Source: Xanthocytophaga agilis
GTDB lineage: Bacteria > Bacteroidota > Bacteroidia > Cytophagales > 172606-1
NCBI RefSeq assembly: GCF_030068605.1
Contig: NZ_JASJOU010000014.1
Coordinates: forward strand, 124,001 to 188,000
Direction: 5' to 3'
Length of the DNA stretch: 64,000 nt
The notes beneath the pieces were generated by a model, which saw nothing but the letters and a program-made list of their open reading frames with translations, made no database searches and was not told the DNA's origin. The position numbers and the translations under genes were made by a program. This document shows, piece by piece, positions 1 to 8,652 of this stretch (position 1 is its first letter; the number at the start of each line of letters is the position of its first letter).

Positions 1-572
1 TCTTTTATTCCTGATTTGCGTATCATATGCAATCGGGTGATAAAAAATGTCAGCATTTCGCTAAGCATATCTGTATAGTGTGTCAGTTGCGTCATGGTTT
101 GTGGTGTGCCTTTACTATGCATAAGTATATAAGGAACATCCAATCGGGACACTGTTTCAAACATGCGTTCGTCAGCCCCTCCTGAAACATCGTTAACCAT
201 GACAGCTCCGGCTCGTACGGCGGCCTCAGCTACACTTGCCCGGAATGTATCTACCGATACGATAGCTTCGGGAAAATGTTTCACAATGGCCTCAATTACA
301 GGTGCTACCCGATCTGCTTCTTCCTGCTCCTCAACCTCTGCCGCACCTGGCCGGGTTGAATACCCACCAATATCCAGAATGGTTGCGCCGTCGGCTAACA
401 TCCGTTCAGCCTGATGCAAGGCTGCATCTGTAGACGACATCCGGCTATTGGCATAAAATGAATCTGGAGTACTATTGATAATTCCCATTACTACGGGCTG
501 TTCCAGCGTCCAGAGCCTGCCCCGCAGGTTAAAAGTTTTCTTTGTGCGAAATAAAAGGTTTTTTGCTTCCAA
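1..572 (-). CDS. folP: Dihydropteroate synthase, 3' part cut by window edge
   Basis: Reading the minus strand from a TTG at 572 gives about 190 residues of a dihydropteroate synthase, which joins 6-hydroxymethyl-dihydropterin pyrophosphate to p-aminobenzoate in cytoplasmic folate synthesis. Visible motifs are MGIINSTPDSF at residues 29-39, DIGGYSTRPGA (pterin/phosphate loop), then VSVDTFRA and VNDVSGG, in family order. The family normally has about 20 residues before the GI.N.TPDSF motif. An in-frame TAA lies three codons upstream of the TTG, so TTG 572 is a better start than the ATG at 488. The C-terminal third, including the K..R/SxRH region, lies beyond the window. It is divergent from the DUF1599 gene, with a 228-bp gap. 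Confidence 0.93.
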   Translation of the reverse strand, partial: MEAKNLLFRTKKTFNLRGRLWTLEQPVVMGIINSTPDSFYANSRMSSTDAALHQAERMLADGATILDIGGYSTRPGAAEVEEQEEADRVAPVIEAIVKHFPEAIVSVDTFRASVAEAAVRAGAVMVNDVSGGADERMFETVSRLDVPYILMHSKGTPQTMTQLTHYTDMLSEMLTFFITRLHMIRKSGIK

Positions 573-800
573 AAGATATTATTTTTGTGCCAGTAGTACT
601 CTGGAGGTCGTTATATAATAAGGTAACTTTCCCGGTTTCAAATTAGTTTTTGAAACAACGGTTTATTGTTAATATTCTTCAGTGAAATAAAATAAACACT
701 TGTCCATCAAATTTTTACAAATAAATATTTTTTCAGGGCGATGGATAACCCTGATTACTAGGAAAAATAGATACTGATCATTTCGCTTATTATTAGATTC

Positions 801-1340
801 ATGTCTGACAAAACCATTAATGAATACCAGCAGGTAATGCAACGCTGCAAGGATGTCTTTGCCAAGAAAACCCGTGATTACGGTACTGCCTGGCGTATAC
901 TCCGTCTTCCTTCTATTACCGACCAGATTTTTATTAAGGCACAACGCATTCGTTCTATTCAGGAAAAAGGTACCCAGAAAGTGGCTGATGATATAACCGG
1001 AGAGTTTGTTGGCATTATCAACTATTGTCTTATGGCACTTATTCAGATGGAATTACCTGCTGATGCACCTATGGAAATTCCGTATGAAGAACTGGAAAAA
1101 TACTACGATCAGGAAGTAACAAAGACACTGGATCTACAAATCAACAAAAACCATGATTATGGAGAGGCATGGCGCGATATGCGGGTAAGCAGCATGACAG
1201 ATATTATTCTGATGAAGCTATACAGGACCAAGCAAATTGAAGATAATCAGGGTGTAACACTTATCTCAGAAGGAGTAGATGCCAACTATAGGGATATGAT
1301 TAACTACTCGGTTTTCTGTCTGATTAAACTTTGGTTGTAA
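801..1340 (+). CDS. DUF1599 protein, internally duplicated
   Basis: A 179-residue cytoplasmic protein of the DUF1599 (nucleotide modification associated, Nmad1-like) type that sits next to folP in many Bacteroidota. The sequence is two tandem copies of one unit: DYGTAWRILRLPSITDQI at 26-43 matches DYGEAWRDMRVSSMTDII at 119-136, and GIINYCLMALIQM at 71-83 matches DMINYSVFCLIKL at 165-177, a period of about 93 residues. There is no signal peptide or membrane segment. The family has been linked by others to nucleotide or base modification, but nothing here shows a catalytic activity, so the function is open. Start is the first ATG, close to the upstream region shared with folP. Confidence 0.88.
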   Translation: MSDKTINEYQQVMQRCKDVFAKKTRDYGTAWRILRLPSITDQIFIKAQRIRSIQEKGTQKVADDITGEFVGIINYCLMALIQMELPADAPMEIPYEELEKYYDQEVTKTLDLQINKNHDYGEAWRDMRVSSMTDIILMKLYRTKQIEDNQGVTLISEGVDANYRDMINYSVFCLIKLWL

Positions 1341-1561
1341 GCATAAAGCTTCCTACTGATGATTATTTGTTCATCCCCTTCAATGGTGTTATCACAAACC
1401 TGAATGAGGGAAAGCAGATCGTTGATGATAACACCAACGAGGCGAATAAACTCAGCGAACATTACTTTCAAAATAAATACAAGTTTACACTTGCACCAGT
1501 AACTTTACCTATTGACTGTATCTGTTATTTTACCTGCTGATACTATTGACAAATCATACAC

Positions 1562-2707
1562 ATGAAACTTATTAATAACCTTATCCGCATTTTTGTTGGC
1601 GTACTGTTCATTTTCTCAGGACTGATCAAACTCAATGATCCTGTTGGAACCAAAATTAAGCTGGAAGAGTATTTTGAAGTCTTTGCTGACGATCTTTCAT
1701 GGGCGGCAGGCTTGTTTCATTTTCTCATTCCGATAGCATTGGTACTAGCTGTAGTTTTATGTGTGCTGGAGGTTGTATTGGGAATCGCACTACTGCTTCG
1801 GTATCGTCTCAAAAGTACTGTGTGGGTGCTGCTGGGTATTATCGTCTTCTTTACTTTTCTGACATTTTACTCTGCTTATTTTAATAAAGTCACTGACTGC
1901 GGTTGTTTTGGCGATGCAATCAAACTATCACCATGGCAATCGTTTGGAAAGGATATTTTGTTGCTACTATTGATTCTGGTGCTATTCTTCCAGCGTAATA
2001 AACTTGAGAGTAATGCTTCCCGGCAGACCCGTATGTATGTAGTTATTGCTACAGTATTCTGCACATTCATTGGAATCTATGCCATCTTCTATCTGCCTCC
2101 TATCGATTTTCTACCGTATAAAGTTGGAGATAATATTGAAGAAAATATGAAGTTACCTCCGGGTGCACAAAGTGATGTATTTGAAATTACTTATACACTG
2201 AAAAACAGCAAATCCGGTGAGACTAAGGAGATGACAGACAAGGATTATATCTCTACAGAGATATGGAAAGATACAACCTGGCAGATTGCCAAAACATCCG
2301 AACCGCGTTTGATTGTAAAAGGAGTCCGTCCTAAAATCACGGATTTTTCTGTTACTACTCCTGAAGGTGAAGATATCACTGCTCAGATATTCAAAGGAAA
2401 TAAGCTGGTAATTGTGATTCGCGATATTCGCAATGCTAGTGAAAGCGAGCTTAAGAAGATCAGTGCTTTGATTCAGGGTGTCAAAGGCAAACCTGTAGAG
2501 CCAATGATATTAACTGCAACTGATGGGACTGTGATAGAGGAATACCGTCATGAGTATCAACTAGCGGCTCCTTTCTATTTTACAGACAATACTGTACTTA
2601 AGACTATGGTTCGTACAGATCCCGGAATCTTATTATTAAAAAATGGAACTGTAACAGGGAAGTGGGGTGATTCATCTATTCCAGATGTTGAAAAGTTAAA
2701 ATATTGA
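1562..2707 (+). CDS. BT_3928-type DoxX/MauE-like membrane protein
   Basis: 381 residues. The N-terminal half has four to five hydrophobic segments (about 4-24, 46-80, 84-108, 126-145, 158-178) of the DoxX/MauE type and carries the TDCGCFGD motif near residue 112, typical of that family. The C-terminal half, from about residue 185, is soluble and looks like a thioredoxin-like fold without an obvious CxxC. Bacteroidota usually keep this gene beside folP/DUF1599 and often triosephosphate isomerase; tpiA is not next to it here. The role is unknown. A redox or quinone-linked function is inferred from the MauE relationship only. It ends shortly before a strong terminator. Confidence 0.88.
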   Translation: MKLINNLIRIFVGVLFIFSGLIKLNDPVGTKIKLEEYFEVFADDLSWAAGLFHFLIPIALVLAVVLCVLEVVLGIALLLRYRLKSTVWVLLGIIVFFTFLTFYSAYFNKVTDCGCFGDAIKLSPWQSFGKDILLLLLILVLFFQRNKLESNASRQTRMYVVIATVFCTFIGIYAIFYLPPIDFLPYKVGDNIEENMKLPPGAQSDVFEITYTLKNSKSGETKEMTDKDYISTEIWKDTTWQIAKTSEPRLIVKGVRPKITDFSVTTPEGEDITAQIFKGNKLVIVIRDIRNASESELKKISALIQGVKGKPVEPMILTATDGTVIEEYRHEYQLAAPFYFTDNTVLKTMVRTDPGILLLKNGTVTGKWGDSSIPDVEKLKY

Positions 2708-3009
2708 TTATTAGTAGATTGTATTTTTTTATTTTGATTTTATGTAAAACCGGAAGAAATGTTACATACATGTTTCTCCGGTTTTTATATATCTTATCAT
2801 TGGACTTTGCCTTCCTTCTTTTTCCATTTTGGTGAAAAGTCCTCCTTTTCTCATATACCTTGTCTCTGTTTTCAGGTAGTTCATCTCCATTTTTGAGAAA
2901 CAAGTCTATACTCATTTTGCTATATAGTTCTTTTAACTATTTATACAGCCAGTAAGCAATAGTTGCGAAGAGCAGATGGCAACTAACAACTCCTTAAAAC
3001 TATATACTA
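2708..3009. other. Intergenic region, no gene seen
   Basis: About 300 bp, AT-rich. It holds the terminator at 2746-2788 and then the unresolved upstream region of the Spy-like gene. A 79-codon minus-strand ORF here has no family resemblance and runs through the terminator, so it was not called. Confidence 0.6.
2746..2788 (+). terminator. Rho-independent terminator after the BT_3928-like gene
   Basis: AAAACCGGA at 2746-2754 pairs with TCCGGTTTT starting at 2777, with extra pairing of the inner GAAA/TTTC, followed by T-rich sequence. It lies 39 bp after the stop codon. Confidence 0.75.
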
Positions 3010-3507
3010 ATGAAATTCTCTCTGAAAAAACAACATGTATTAGTAGTAGCTCTGATGTTACTTACTACAATCAGCTTTGCACAAAGTTCAACCAATTCAG
3101 ACAAAAAAGAACCTAAAAAAGGGCAAGGACCTGCCCGTGGTGGTGAAAAAGAAGACAGAGAAAGTGCCTGGATGAAACAAAACCTGAAGCTTACGGATGA
3201 TCAATATGCGAAAGTAAGCCAGTTAAACAAGGAGTACGAAACCAAAATGCGTCCTGAAGGAGAGGGAAAGAAATCAGGAGAGAAGCTTGGTGAAAAACAA
3301 GGCGGAAAGCCTTCTGCTGAAGATCAGAAAAAAATGGAAAAATTCCAGGCTGAAAAAGAAACCAAACTAAAAGGTATCTTAACTGAGCAACAGTGGAATG
3401 ACTATCAGGCTAAGAAGAAAGATATGCACAAAGGTCATGCTGGTCAGAAGCCAGAAGGACAAGGACAAAGACCAGAAGGTAAAAAGAAACCTGCCGAAAA
3501 CCAATAA
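3010..3507 (+). CDS. Small secreted Spy/LTxxQ-like charged protein
   Basis: 165 residues with a clean signal peptide (cleavage after TTISFAQ, about residue 25). The mature protein is very rich in Lys, Glu, Gly and Gln, with two LTxxQ-like elements: LTDDQYAKVSQL near residue 61 and LTEQQWNDYQ near residue 126. This spacing recalls the periplasmic Spy/CpxP-like proteins common in Bacteroidota. Low-complexity GEGKKSGEK and GQKPEGQGQRPEGKKK stretches flank the second element. It is a single gene between two strong terminators, so probably transcribed alone. A chaperone or metal-stress role is inference from the LTxxQ pattern. Confidence 0.82.
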   Translation: MKFSLKKQHVLVVALMLLTTISFAQSSTNSDKKEPKKGQGPARGGEKEDRESAWMKQNLKLTDDQYAKVSQLNKEYETKMRPEGEGKKSGEKLGEKQGGKPSAEDQKKMEKFQAEKETKLKGILTEQQWNDYQAKKKDMHKGHAGQKPEGQGQRPEGKKKPAENQ

Positions 3508-3545
3508 TTGTACACCGCCGTCTGCTTTTACATTTTGCCTGAAAT

Positions 3546-3585
3546 CAGAAAGCCTCCTTCACTTTATAGTGAAGGAGGCTTTCTG
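3546..3585. terminator. Strong hairpin terminator after the Spy-like gene
   Basis: A perfect 18-bp stem (3546-3563 with 3568-3585) and a 4-nt TTAT loop, starting 38 bp after the stop codon. The T-run is short (GCTTTTGTG follows). Confidence 0.85.
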
Positions 3586-3742
3586 GCTTTTGTGTGAAAT
3601 AGCTATGGTAAAATCCATACAGCTATTGTACCTTTACTAATCAATCTAAATGAGTAAATCTCATCAGGTCAGGTAGAAGTTTATAATAACTTCTTGATTC
3701 TCGCTGTAAATTTAAAGTCAGAGTATTTTATAACAGATCACA

Positions 3743-5116
3743 TTGGCAAAAGCACGTACCGTTTATTTCTGCCAGAATTGTGGCACGCAGTCGCCCAAAT
3801 GGCTAGGAAGATGTCCATCCTGTGGGGAATGGAATACATTTGTTGAAGAAGTCGTTCAGAAAGAAGACAAGAATGAAAAGGGCTCCTGGCGTCCTCCCGG
3901 AAATACCAAGTTAGCACCTCGTCCACGTGCACTCACAGAAATTACCTATACAGAAGAGCACCGAACACTCACCAAAGATAAAGAACTCAACCGAGTACTG
4001 GGAGGAGGTATTGTTCCCGGATCACTGGTTTTGATTGGTGGTGAGCCTGGTATCGGGAAATCCACGCTTATGCTTCAGATTGCTGTAAGCTTACCTATGC
4101 GTGTACTCTATGTATCTGGTGAGGAAAGTGAACAACAAATCAAGATGCGGGCAGAACGGTTAGGGAAAGTAGATCAAAACTGCTTTATTCTGACAGAGAC
4201 CAATACTCAGAATATATTCAAGCAGATAGAAGAACTAGACCCTGAGGTATTGATTATTGACTCTATTCAAACGTTACAGTCTACCTATATTGAGTCAGCA
4301 GCTGGAAGTGTAAGTCAGGTTCGTGAATGTGCGGCAGAGTTGCTTAAATATGCTAAAGAAAGCGGAACACCTGTATTTATGATTGGCCATATCACTAAAG
4401 AAGGAACCTTAGCGGGGCCAAAGGTATTGGAGCATATGGTAGATACTGTGTTACAGTTTGAAGGAGACCGCCATCTGGCTTACCGCATCTTACGTACTAC
4501 CAAAAACCGTTTTGGCAGTACTTCCGAACTGGGTATCTATGAGATGATAGGTAATGGATTGCGTGAAGTATCCAACCCTTCCGAAATCCTGATTTCTCAA
4601 CGTGATGAAGAGTTAAGTGGTATTACTATTGGCGCTATGCTGGAAGGCAACAGACCCCTGTTGATTGAGATTCAGTCACTGGTGAGTCCTGCTACCTATG
4701 GAACGCCTCAGCGGAGTAGTACAGGGTTTGATACCAAGCGTTTGCAGATGCTACTAGCTGTATTAGAAAAGAGGGGAGGGTTTAAGTTAGGCACGCAAGA
4801 CATATTTCTGAATATTGCTGGAGGTCTAAAAGTAGAAGATCCTGCCATCGATCTTGCTATATGTGCTTCTATTGTTTCCTCCTATGAAGACCTCACCATC
4901 TCTCCTAAAATTTGTTTTGCTGCAGAAGTTGGGTTAGGAGGAGAAGTGCGGGCTGTTAACCGTATCGAAAATCGTATTGCAGAAGCTGCCAAGCTAGGCT
5001 TTCAGGAAATCTATATTTCCAAGTATAACCTGAAAGGTTTGAATCTTGAAAACTTCGATATTCATGTACATGCCGTCTCTCGCCTTGACGAATTGTTTCT
5101 CCGATTATTTAAATAG
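3743..5116 (+). CDS. radA: DNA repair protein RadA
   Basis: 457 residues, normal length for RadA/Sms, the branch-migration helicase of homologous recombination. The order is: N-terminal C4 zinc finger (C10, C13, C24, C27), Walker A GGEPGIGKST at 99-108, a RecA-like core, the RadA signature KNRFG near residue 250, and a C-terminal Lon-like domain ending with the AEVGLGGEVRAV segment. The start is a TTG at 3743, because the zinc finger begins only nine residues later and no in-frame ATG lies upstream. It is a single gene with a terminator just after it. Confidence 0.97.
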   Translation: MAKARTVYFCQNCGTQSPKWLGRCPSCGEWNTFVEEVVQKEDKNEKGSWRPPGNTKLAPRPRALTEITYTEEHRTLTKDKELNRVLGGGIVPGSLVLIGGEPGIGKSTLMLQIAVSLPMRVLYVSGEESEQQIKMRAERLGKVDQNCFILTETNTQNIFKQIEELDPEVLIIDSIQTLQSTYIESAAGSVSQVRECAAELLKYAKESGTPVFMIGHITKEGTLAGPKVLEHMVDTVLQFEGDRHLAYRILRTTKNRFGSTSELGIYEMIGNGLREVSNPSEILISQRDEELSGITIGAMLEGNRPLLIEIQSLVSPATYGTPQRSSTGFDTKRLQMLLAVLEKRGGFKLGTQDIFLNIAGGLKVEDPAIDLAICASIVSSYEDLTISPKICFAAEVGLGGEVRAVNRIENRIAEAAKLGFQEIYISKYNLKGLNLENFDIHVHAVSRLDELFLRLFK

Positions 5117-5120
5117 ACAG

Positions 5121-5150
5121 AAGCCGGTACCACTGCCGGCTTTTGTTTTT
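5121..5150 (+). terminator. radA terminator
   Basis: AAGCCGG (5121-5127) pairs with CCGGCTT (5136-5142), followed by TTGTTTTT. It starts 5 bp after the radA stop. Confidence 0.8.
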
Positions 5151-5190
5151 ACCAGATTTTTTCGATCTTAGAAAAGTGACCTTATGTAAA

Positions 5191-5928
5191 ATGAGTAGAA
5201 TGAAGCTAGTATTAAGCATTTCACTAATCCTGGTATTGCTTAGCCTGATTAATTGTACTGACAATTCAGAGAGGGAGATACGCATTGAAAAACGAAAGAC
5301 TAAGAAAGGTAATGTCTACACATTTTTCTATCCACAGGATTGTTCTATAGGATTAGCTACTCAACGACCTGATCCAAAGGATAAAAGATATGCCTTTAGT
5401 GTAGCTGCTGCCTATACGGATCTGCAAACCAGTCAACCATTGGATCTATTGGTTTATAATGGGAAAGTTCTTCAGACTAATGCAAAAGTGGGTTTTCTGG
5501 ATGGAGTACTAACCTTTATAAACAACACAATTTCCATTTCGCATATTGCAAAAGGACAATATCCCACTTCTACACAAATCGAAGAAGTAAGAAAGAAGAA
5601 AGGTACTCTCTTATTACAGGAATTATTGGTCTATGATGGAAAAAATCTGAAAGGAGAAGGAGGGAGTGTATTTCAACGAAGGGCTTTGGTTGAACTAAAA
5701 GATCACCGATTTGTGGTTGTAGAGAGTGTATCAGATTATGTGACTATGCAGCAATTTGGAGATGATCTGATTGAAATGGGAGCATGGAAAGCTATTTATC
5801 TGGATATGGGTGATTGGGATGAAGGGTGGTACAAATCAAGTGACAAGGTAGTTAAGATTGGTAACAGACGATCACAAACTGGCAGACAGTCTAATTGGCT
5901 GGTATTTGCCCGGCCATTATCTAGATAA
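5191..5928 (+). CDS. Lipoprotein with NAGPA-like (phosphodiester glycosidase) domain
   Basis: From the ATG at 5191 (another at 5200) the product is 245 residues. The frame is open back to a TTG at 5143, but that lies inside the radA terminator. The N-terminus is a hydrophobic segment ending in a lipobox (SLINC), so it is a predicted lipoprotein. The C-terminal half reads RRALVELKDHRFVVVESVS, then a segment ending GAWKAIYLDMGDWDEGWYK, then SNWLVFAR. This follows the layout of the NAGPA/DUF2233 phosphodiester glycosidase family (RTA.G..., lGa..A.nLDGG.S). The usual LDGGGS is YLDMGDWD here, so activity is uncertain. The family call is by eye and moderate. Confidence 0.7.
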   Translation: MSRMKLVLSISLILVLLSLINCTDNSEREIRIEKRKTKKGNVYTFFYPQDCSIGLATQRPDPKDKRYAFSVAAAYTDLQTSQPLDLLVYNGKVLQTNAKVGFLDGVLTFINNTISISHIAKGQYPTSTQIEEVRKKKGTLLLQELLVYDGKNLKGEGGSVFQRRALVELKDHRFVVVESVSDYVTMQQFGDDLIEMGAWKAIYLDMGDWDEGWYKSSDKVVKIGNRRSQTGRQSNWLVFARPLSR

Positions 5929-6027
5929 TGTGTTTTGCCTGGGTTACTATTTCTTGTTTTTTCCATAAACCAAAGATGTTGTCACTACGACAACTCTTTA
6001 TTTTTATTCATCTTAGCTTTTTAAACC

Positions 6028-6441
6028 ATGAAAGTTACACACTTACTTACTTGCCTGTTTTTATGTCTCACAAGTGTAGTATTTGCTCAGGACAAACCTG
6101 AAGTACTTGCTCAGAAGGTGGCTGATCCATGGCTTGCCTTAGTCGACAAAGGGCAATATGCAGAAAGCTGGCAGCAAGCATCTTCTGCGTTTAAACAGCA
6201 ACTCACATCTGATAAATGGAACGAAGCATTGGTAAGTGTGCGAACTCCAATAGGCAAAGTGACTAAACGTACTCTAAGCTCTGCTCAATACACGACTTCA
6301 TTGCCTAATGCTCCCGCAGGAGAGTATGTAGTACTTCAATACCAGTCTGCATTTGAAAAGAAGAATCCTGCTACCGAAACAGTTGTTATGATGAAGGATG
6401 CAGATAGACAATGGCGTCCTGTGGGATACTTTATTAAATAA
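6028..6441 (+). CDS. Secreted DUF4019 protein
   Basis: 137 residues with a signal peptide (cleavage after SVVFAQ, about residue 21). The mature part (WLALVDKGQYAESWQQAS, WNEALVSVRTPIGKVTKR, LPNAPAGEYVVLQYQSAF, WRPVGYFI) matches the DUF4019 pattern of small periplasmic proteins. The family has no established biochemical role. The next gene starts 31 bp downstream on the same strand, so the two may be co-transcribed. Start is the ATG 7 nt after an in-frame TTT run; no clear Shine-Dalgarno sequence. Confidence 0.85.
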   Translation: MKVTHLLTCLFLCLTSVVFAQDKPEVLAQKVADPWLALVDKGQYAESWQQASSAFKQQLTSDKWNEALVSVRTPIGKVTKRTLSSAQYTTSLPNAPAGEYVVLQYQSAFEKKNPATETVVMMKDADRQWRPVGYFIK

Positions 6442-6472
6442 TCTGTTTTTCCTGTAGCCCATTCTGTTTCTT

Positions 6473-7096
6473 ATGAGATTTATTTATTGCCTTTTGGTTG
6501 TCATTTTATTGGCTTGTACATCTGATCTCAATCCACAGACGGTAGTAGCTATTCAACCGCTTGGTCAATACGATACAGAGCTAACTTCAATTATTGAAAA
6601 GGCTATTAAAAAATATTATGGAGTTAAGGTTACAGTGCTAAAAGCGAAGCCTATTCCCAAAAGTCACTTTGTCAATGTCAAATCTCCTCGGTACAGAGCT
6701 GATTCTATTATCCATTATCTAAAAGAAACAAGGCCTGCTTCTGCAGATTATGTGCTAGGATTTACGGATGTAGATGTCTCTGTCACTAAAACAGACGATT
6801 TTGGACGAATTAAAGAGCCTATAGAGCGTTACAAAGACTGGGGAGTAATGGGACTGGCTTATTTATCTGGTCGTTCCTGTGTGGTGTCAACCTTTCGTTT
6901 ACGAAGCAATGCAAAGCTACTAAACGAACGTGTCACCAAAGTCACTCTCCACGAACTAGGACATATGCTGGGTTTACCACATTGTGAGAACAAAAAGTGT
7001 TTTATGACAGATGCTGTGGAGTCTATTAAGACCATTGATAATACCAGACTTGATCTGTGTGAAGCCTGTAAAAAGAAAATTGGTATGCTTAAGTAG
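6473..7096 (+). CDS. Archaemetzincin-like zinc protease (M54), lipoprotein
   Basis: 207 residues. The N-terminus is a lipoprotein signal with lipobox ILLAC (Cys15). The zinc site begins HELGHMLGLPHC at residue 160 and continues with ENKKCFM, 17 residues and CEAC. This is exactly the archaemetzincin (peptidase M54) signature HExxHxxGxxHCx4CxMx17CxxC: three His zinc ligands, the catalytic Glu, the Met-turn and four Cys for a structural zinc. Predicted to act on the periplasmic face of the envelope. The substrate is unknown for the family. It probably forms a two-gene unit with the DUF4019 gene and ends at a bidirectional terminator. Confidence 0.92.
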   Translation: MRFIYCLLVVILLACTSDLNPQTVVAIQPLGQYDTELTSIIEKAIKKYYGVKVTVLKAKPIPKSHFVNVKSPRYRADSIIHYLKETRPASADYVLGFTDVDVSVTKTDDFGRIKEPIERYKDWGVMGLAYLSGRSCVVSTFRLRSNAKLLNERVTKVTLHELGHMLGLPHCENKKCFMTDAVESIKTIDNTRLDLCEACKKKIGMLK

Positions 7097-7102
7097 ATAT
7101 CG

Positions 7103-7148
7103 ATCAAAAAAGAAGGGTGACTTTTGTAAGTCACCCTTCTTTTTTGAT
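7103..7148. terminator. Bidirectional terminator between the M54 gene and nuoN
   Basis: A perfect 21-bp stem (7103-7123 with 7128-7148) and a TTGT loop. A6 and T6 at the outer ends make it work in both directions, as expected between these convergent genes. Confidence 0.92.
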
Positions 7149-7168
7149 ATAAGTTATAAGAATAGCTC

Positions 7169-8566
7169 CTAGAATAAAGACGTTAATAAATCAGGGGCTA
7201 AGCCAAAAAGAATAGTTAACAATGTGGCCAGCATCAATACTGTACGGTAAATTCCTGGTACTACAACTTCATTATCTACATCTGATTCTATTGCAGGACG
7301 CATATACATTGCAATGATAACACGGAAGTAGTAATAAAAGCCTACAGCGGACATCAGAATCGCAATAATCATAATCCATACCATATCATTGTCAGCTGCA
7401 CTGGTAAACACAAAGAACTTACCAATAAATCCGGCTGTCAAAGGCATACCTGCCAGAGAGCACATGGCTACTGTATTTACAAAGGCCAGTAAAGGTGCTC
7501 TTTTACCTAATCCATTGAACGCTTCGTATTTATCGTTAGCAGTTTGTTCTACAATGATCAGTACGCCAAATGCAGTAATGGTAGACAATGCATAGGCCAA
7601 AGAATAGAAGATGATTGCTTTTTGAGAATAAGCATTGAACGTAGTGACTGCCATCAGCAGGTAACCCGCATGTGATATACTGGAATATGCCAGCATTCTT
7701 TTGAAGCTTGTCTGGTATACGGCAGTGATATTACCAATAATCAATGTTGCAATAGTAGTAATTGCCAGACATACCCACCAGAATCCATACAGATCAGAGA
7801 ATGATACAGAAAGAATCTTATACAAAGCTGCAAAGCCAGCCGTTTTTACAATAGTAGACATGAATGCTGTAAAAACACTAGGGGCACCATCGTATACATC
7901 TGGAGTCCAGAAGTGAAAAGGTGCAATAGACAGTTTAAATAAGATACCTATCAGTACAATAGACAGACCTAGATACAGCATAGGCGAAATATTGCCACTA
8001 TGATGAACATAATTGGCAATCATATGCAGGTCGAAACCACCTGTAGCACCATATAAAAGAGCTACACCAAACAATAAAATACCTGTAGCAAAAGACCCCA
8101 TCAGAAAATACTTCAGGGCAGCTTCACCCGAACGCAGATTATCTTTGTCGCTACCTGTAAGGATATACATAGAGATAGAAAGGATTTCCAGACCTACAAA
8201 CAACATAATCAGGTTCTCATAGGAAGTCATCATCAAAGCTCCTACCAGCGAAAATAAAATAATAGCGTAGTATTCAGCTGGTTGAGCATTTTCTTGATTA
8301 GCATAATAGCGGGATAAAGGCACAATAAACAGTGCTGCCAGCAGTATAATTCCCGAAAAAGCAATCGAAACATTGTCTGTTGACAACATAGTAGGAAACG
8401 CACCCGCATAAGGGCTCATTCCGTTTTTATCCAGCAATACACCTACAATCGCTGCCAGTATAAACAGGAGTGTTAATGGCATTAATATCCAGCGGGATTT
8501 CAGAAATCCCAGAAAGAGTGCGACTATGCCAGAAATAGATAAAACAATAATTGGAAGCATTATCAA
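7169..8566 (-). CDS. nuoN: NADH-quinone oxidoreductase subunit N
   Basis: 465 residues, about 14 transmembrane segments, a proton-pumping antiporter-like subunit of complex I. Recognisable core parts are LMLFVGLEILSISMYILTG (conserved Glu of TM5), the KLSIAPFHFWTPDVYDGAP stretch with its TM7 lysine, and KRMLAYSSISHAGYLLMAV. Last gene of the nuo operon; 86 bp follow nuoM, and the shared terminator lies just beyond its stop. Confidence 0.97.
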   Translation of the reverse strand: MIMLPIIVLSISGIVALFLGFLKSRWILMPLTLLFILAAIVGVLLDKNGMSPYAGAFPTMLSTDNVSIAFSGIILLAALFIVPLSRYYANQENAQPAEYYAIILFSLVGALMMTSYENLIMLFVGLEILSISMYILTGSDKDNLRSGEAALKYFLMGSFATGILLFGVALLYGATGGFDLHMIANYVHHSGNISPMLYLGLSIVLIGILFKLSIAPFHFWTPDVYDGAPSVFTAFMSTIVKTAGFAALYKILSVSFSDLYGFWWVCLAITTIATLIIGNITAVYQTSFKRMLAYSSISHAGYLLMAVTTFNAYSQKAIIFYSLAYALSTITAFGVLIIVEQTANDKYEAFNGLGKRAPLLAFVNTVAMCSLAGMPLTAGFIGKFFVFTSAADNDMVWIMIIAILMSAVGFYYYFRVIIAMYMRPAIESDVDNEVVVPGIYRTVLMLATLLTILFGLAPDLLTSLF

Positions 8567-8652
8567 TGATTGTGCTATGTTGTGGTTGAGCCTTAATAGG
8601 ATTCAATCACACGGTTATTGGAATTCGTTTTGATTCAAAGTGATAGTTAAAA

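Noticed and set aside
1331..1540. 69-codon plus-strand ORF overlapping the end of the DUF1599 gene
   Set aside because: TTG start, overlap with the preceding gene, no signal or domain, low-information translation; probably chance.
2676..2915. 79-codon minus-strand ORF
   Set aside because: Runs through the terminator of the preceding gene and into its coding 3' end; highly basic, low-complexity translation.
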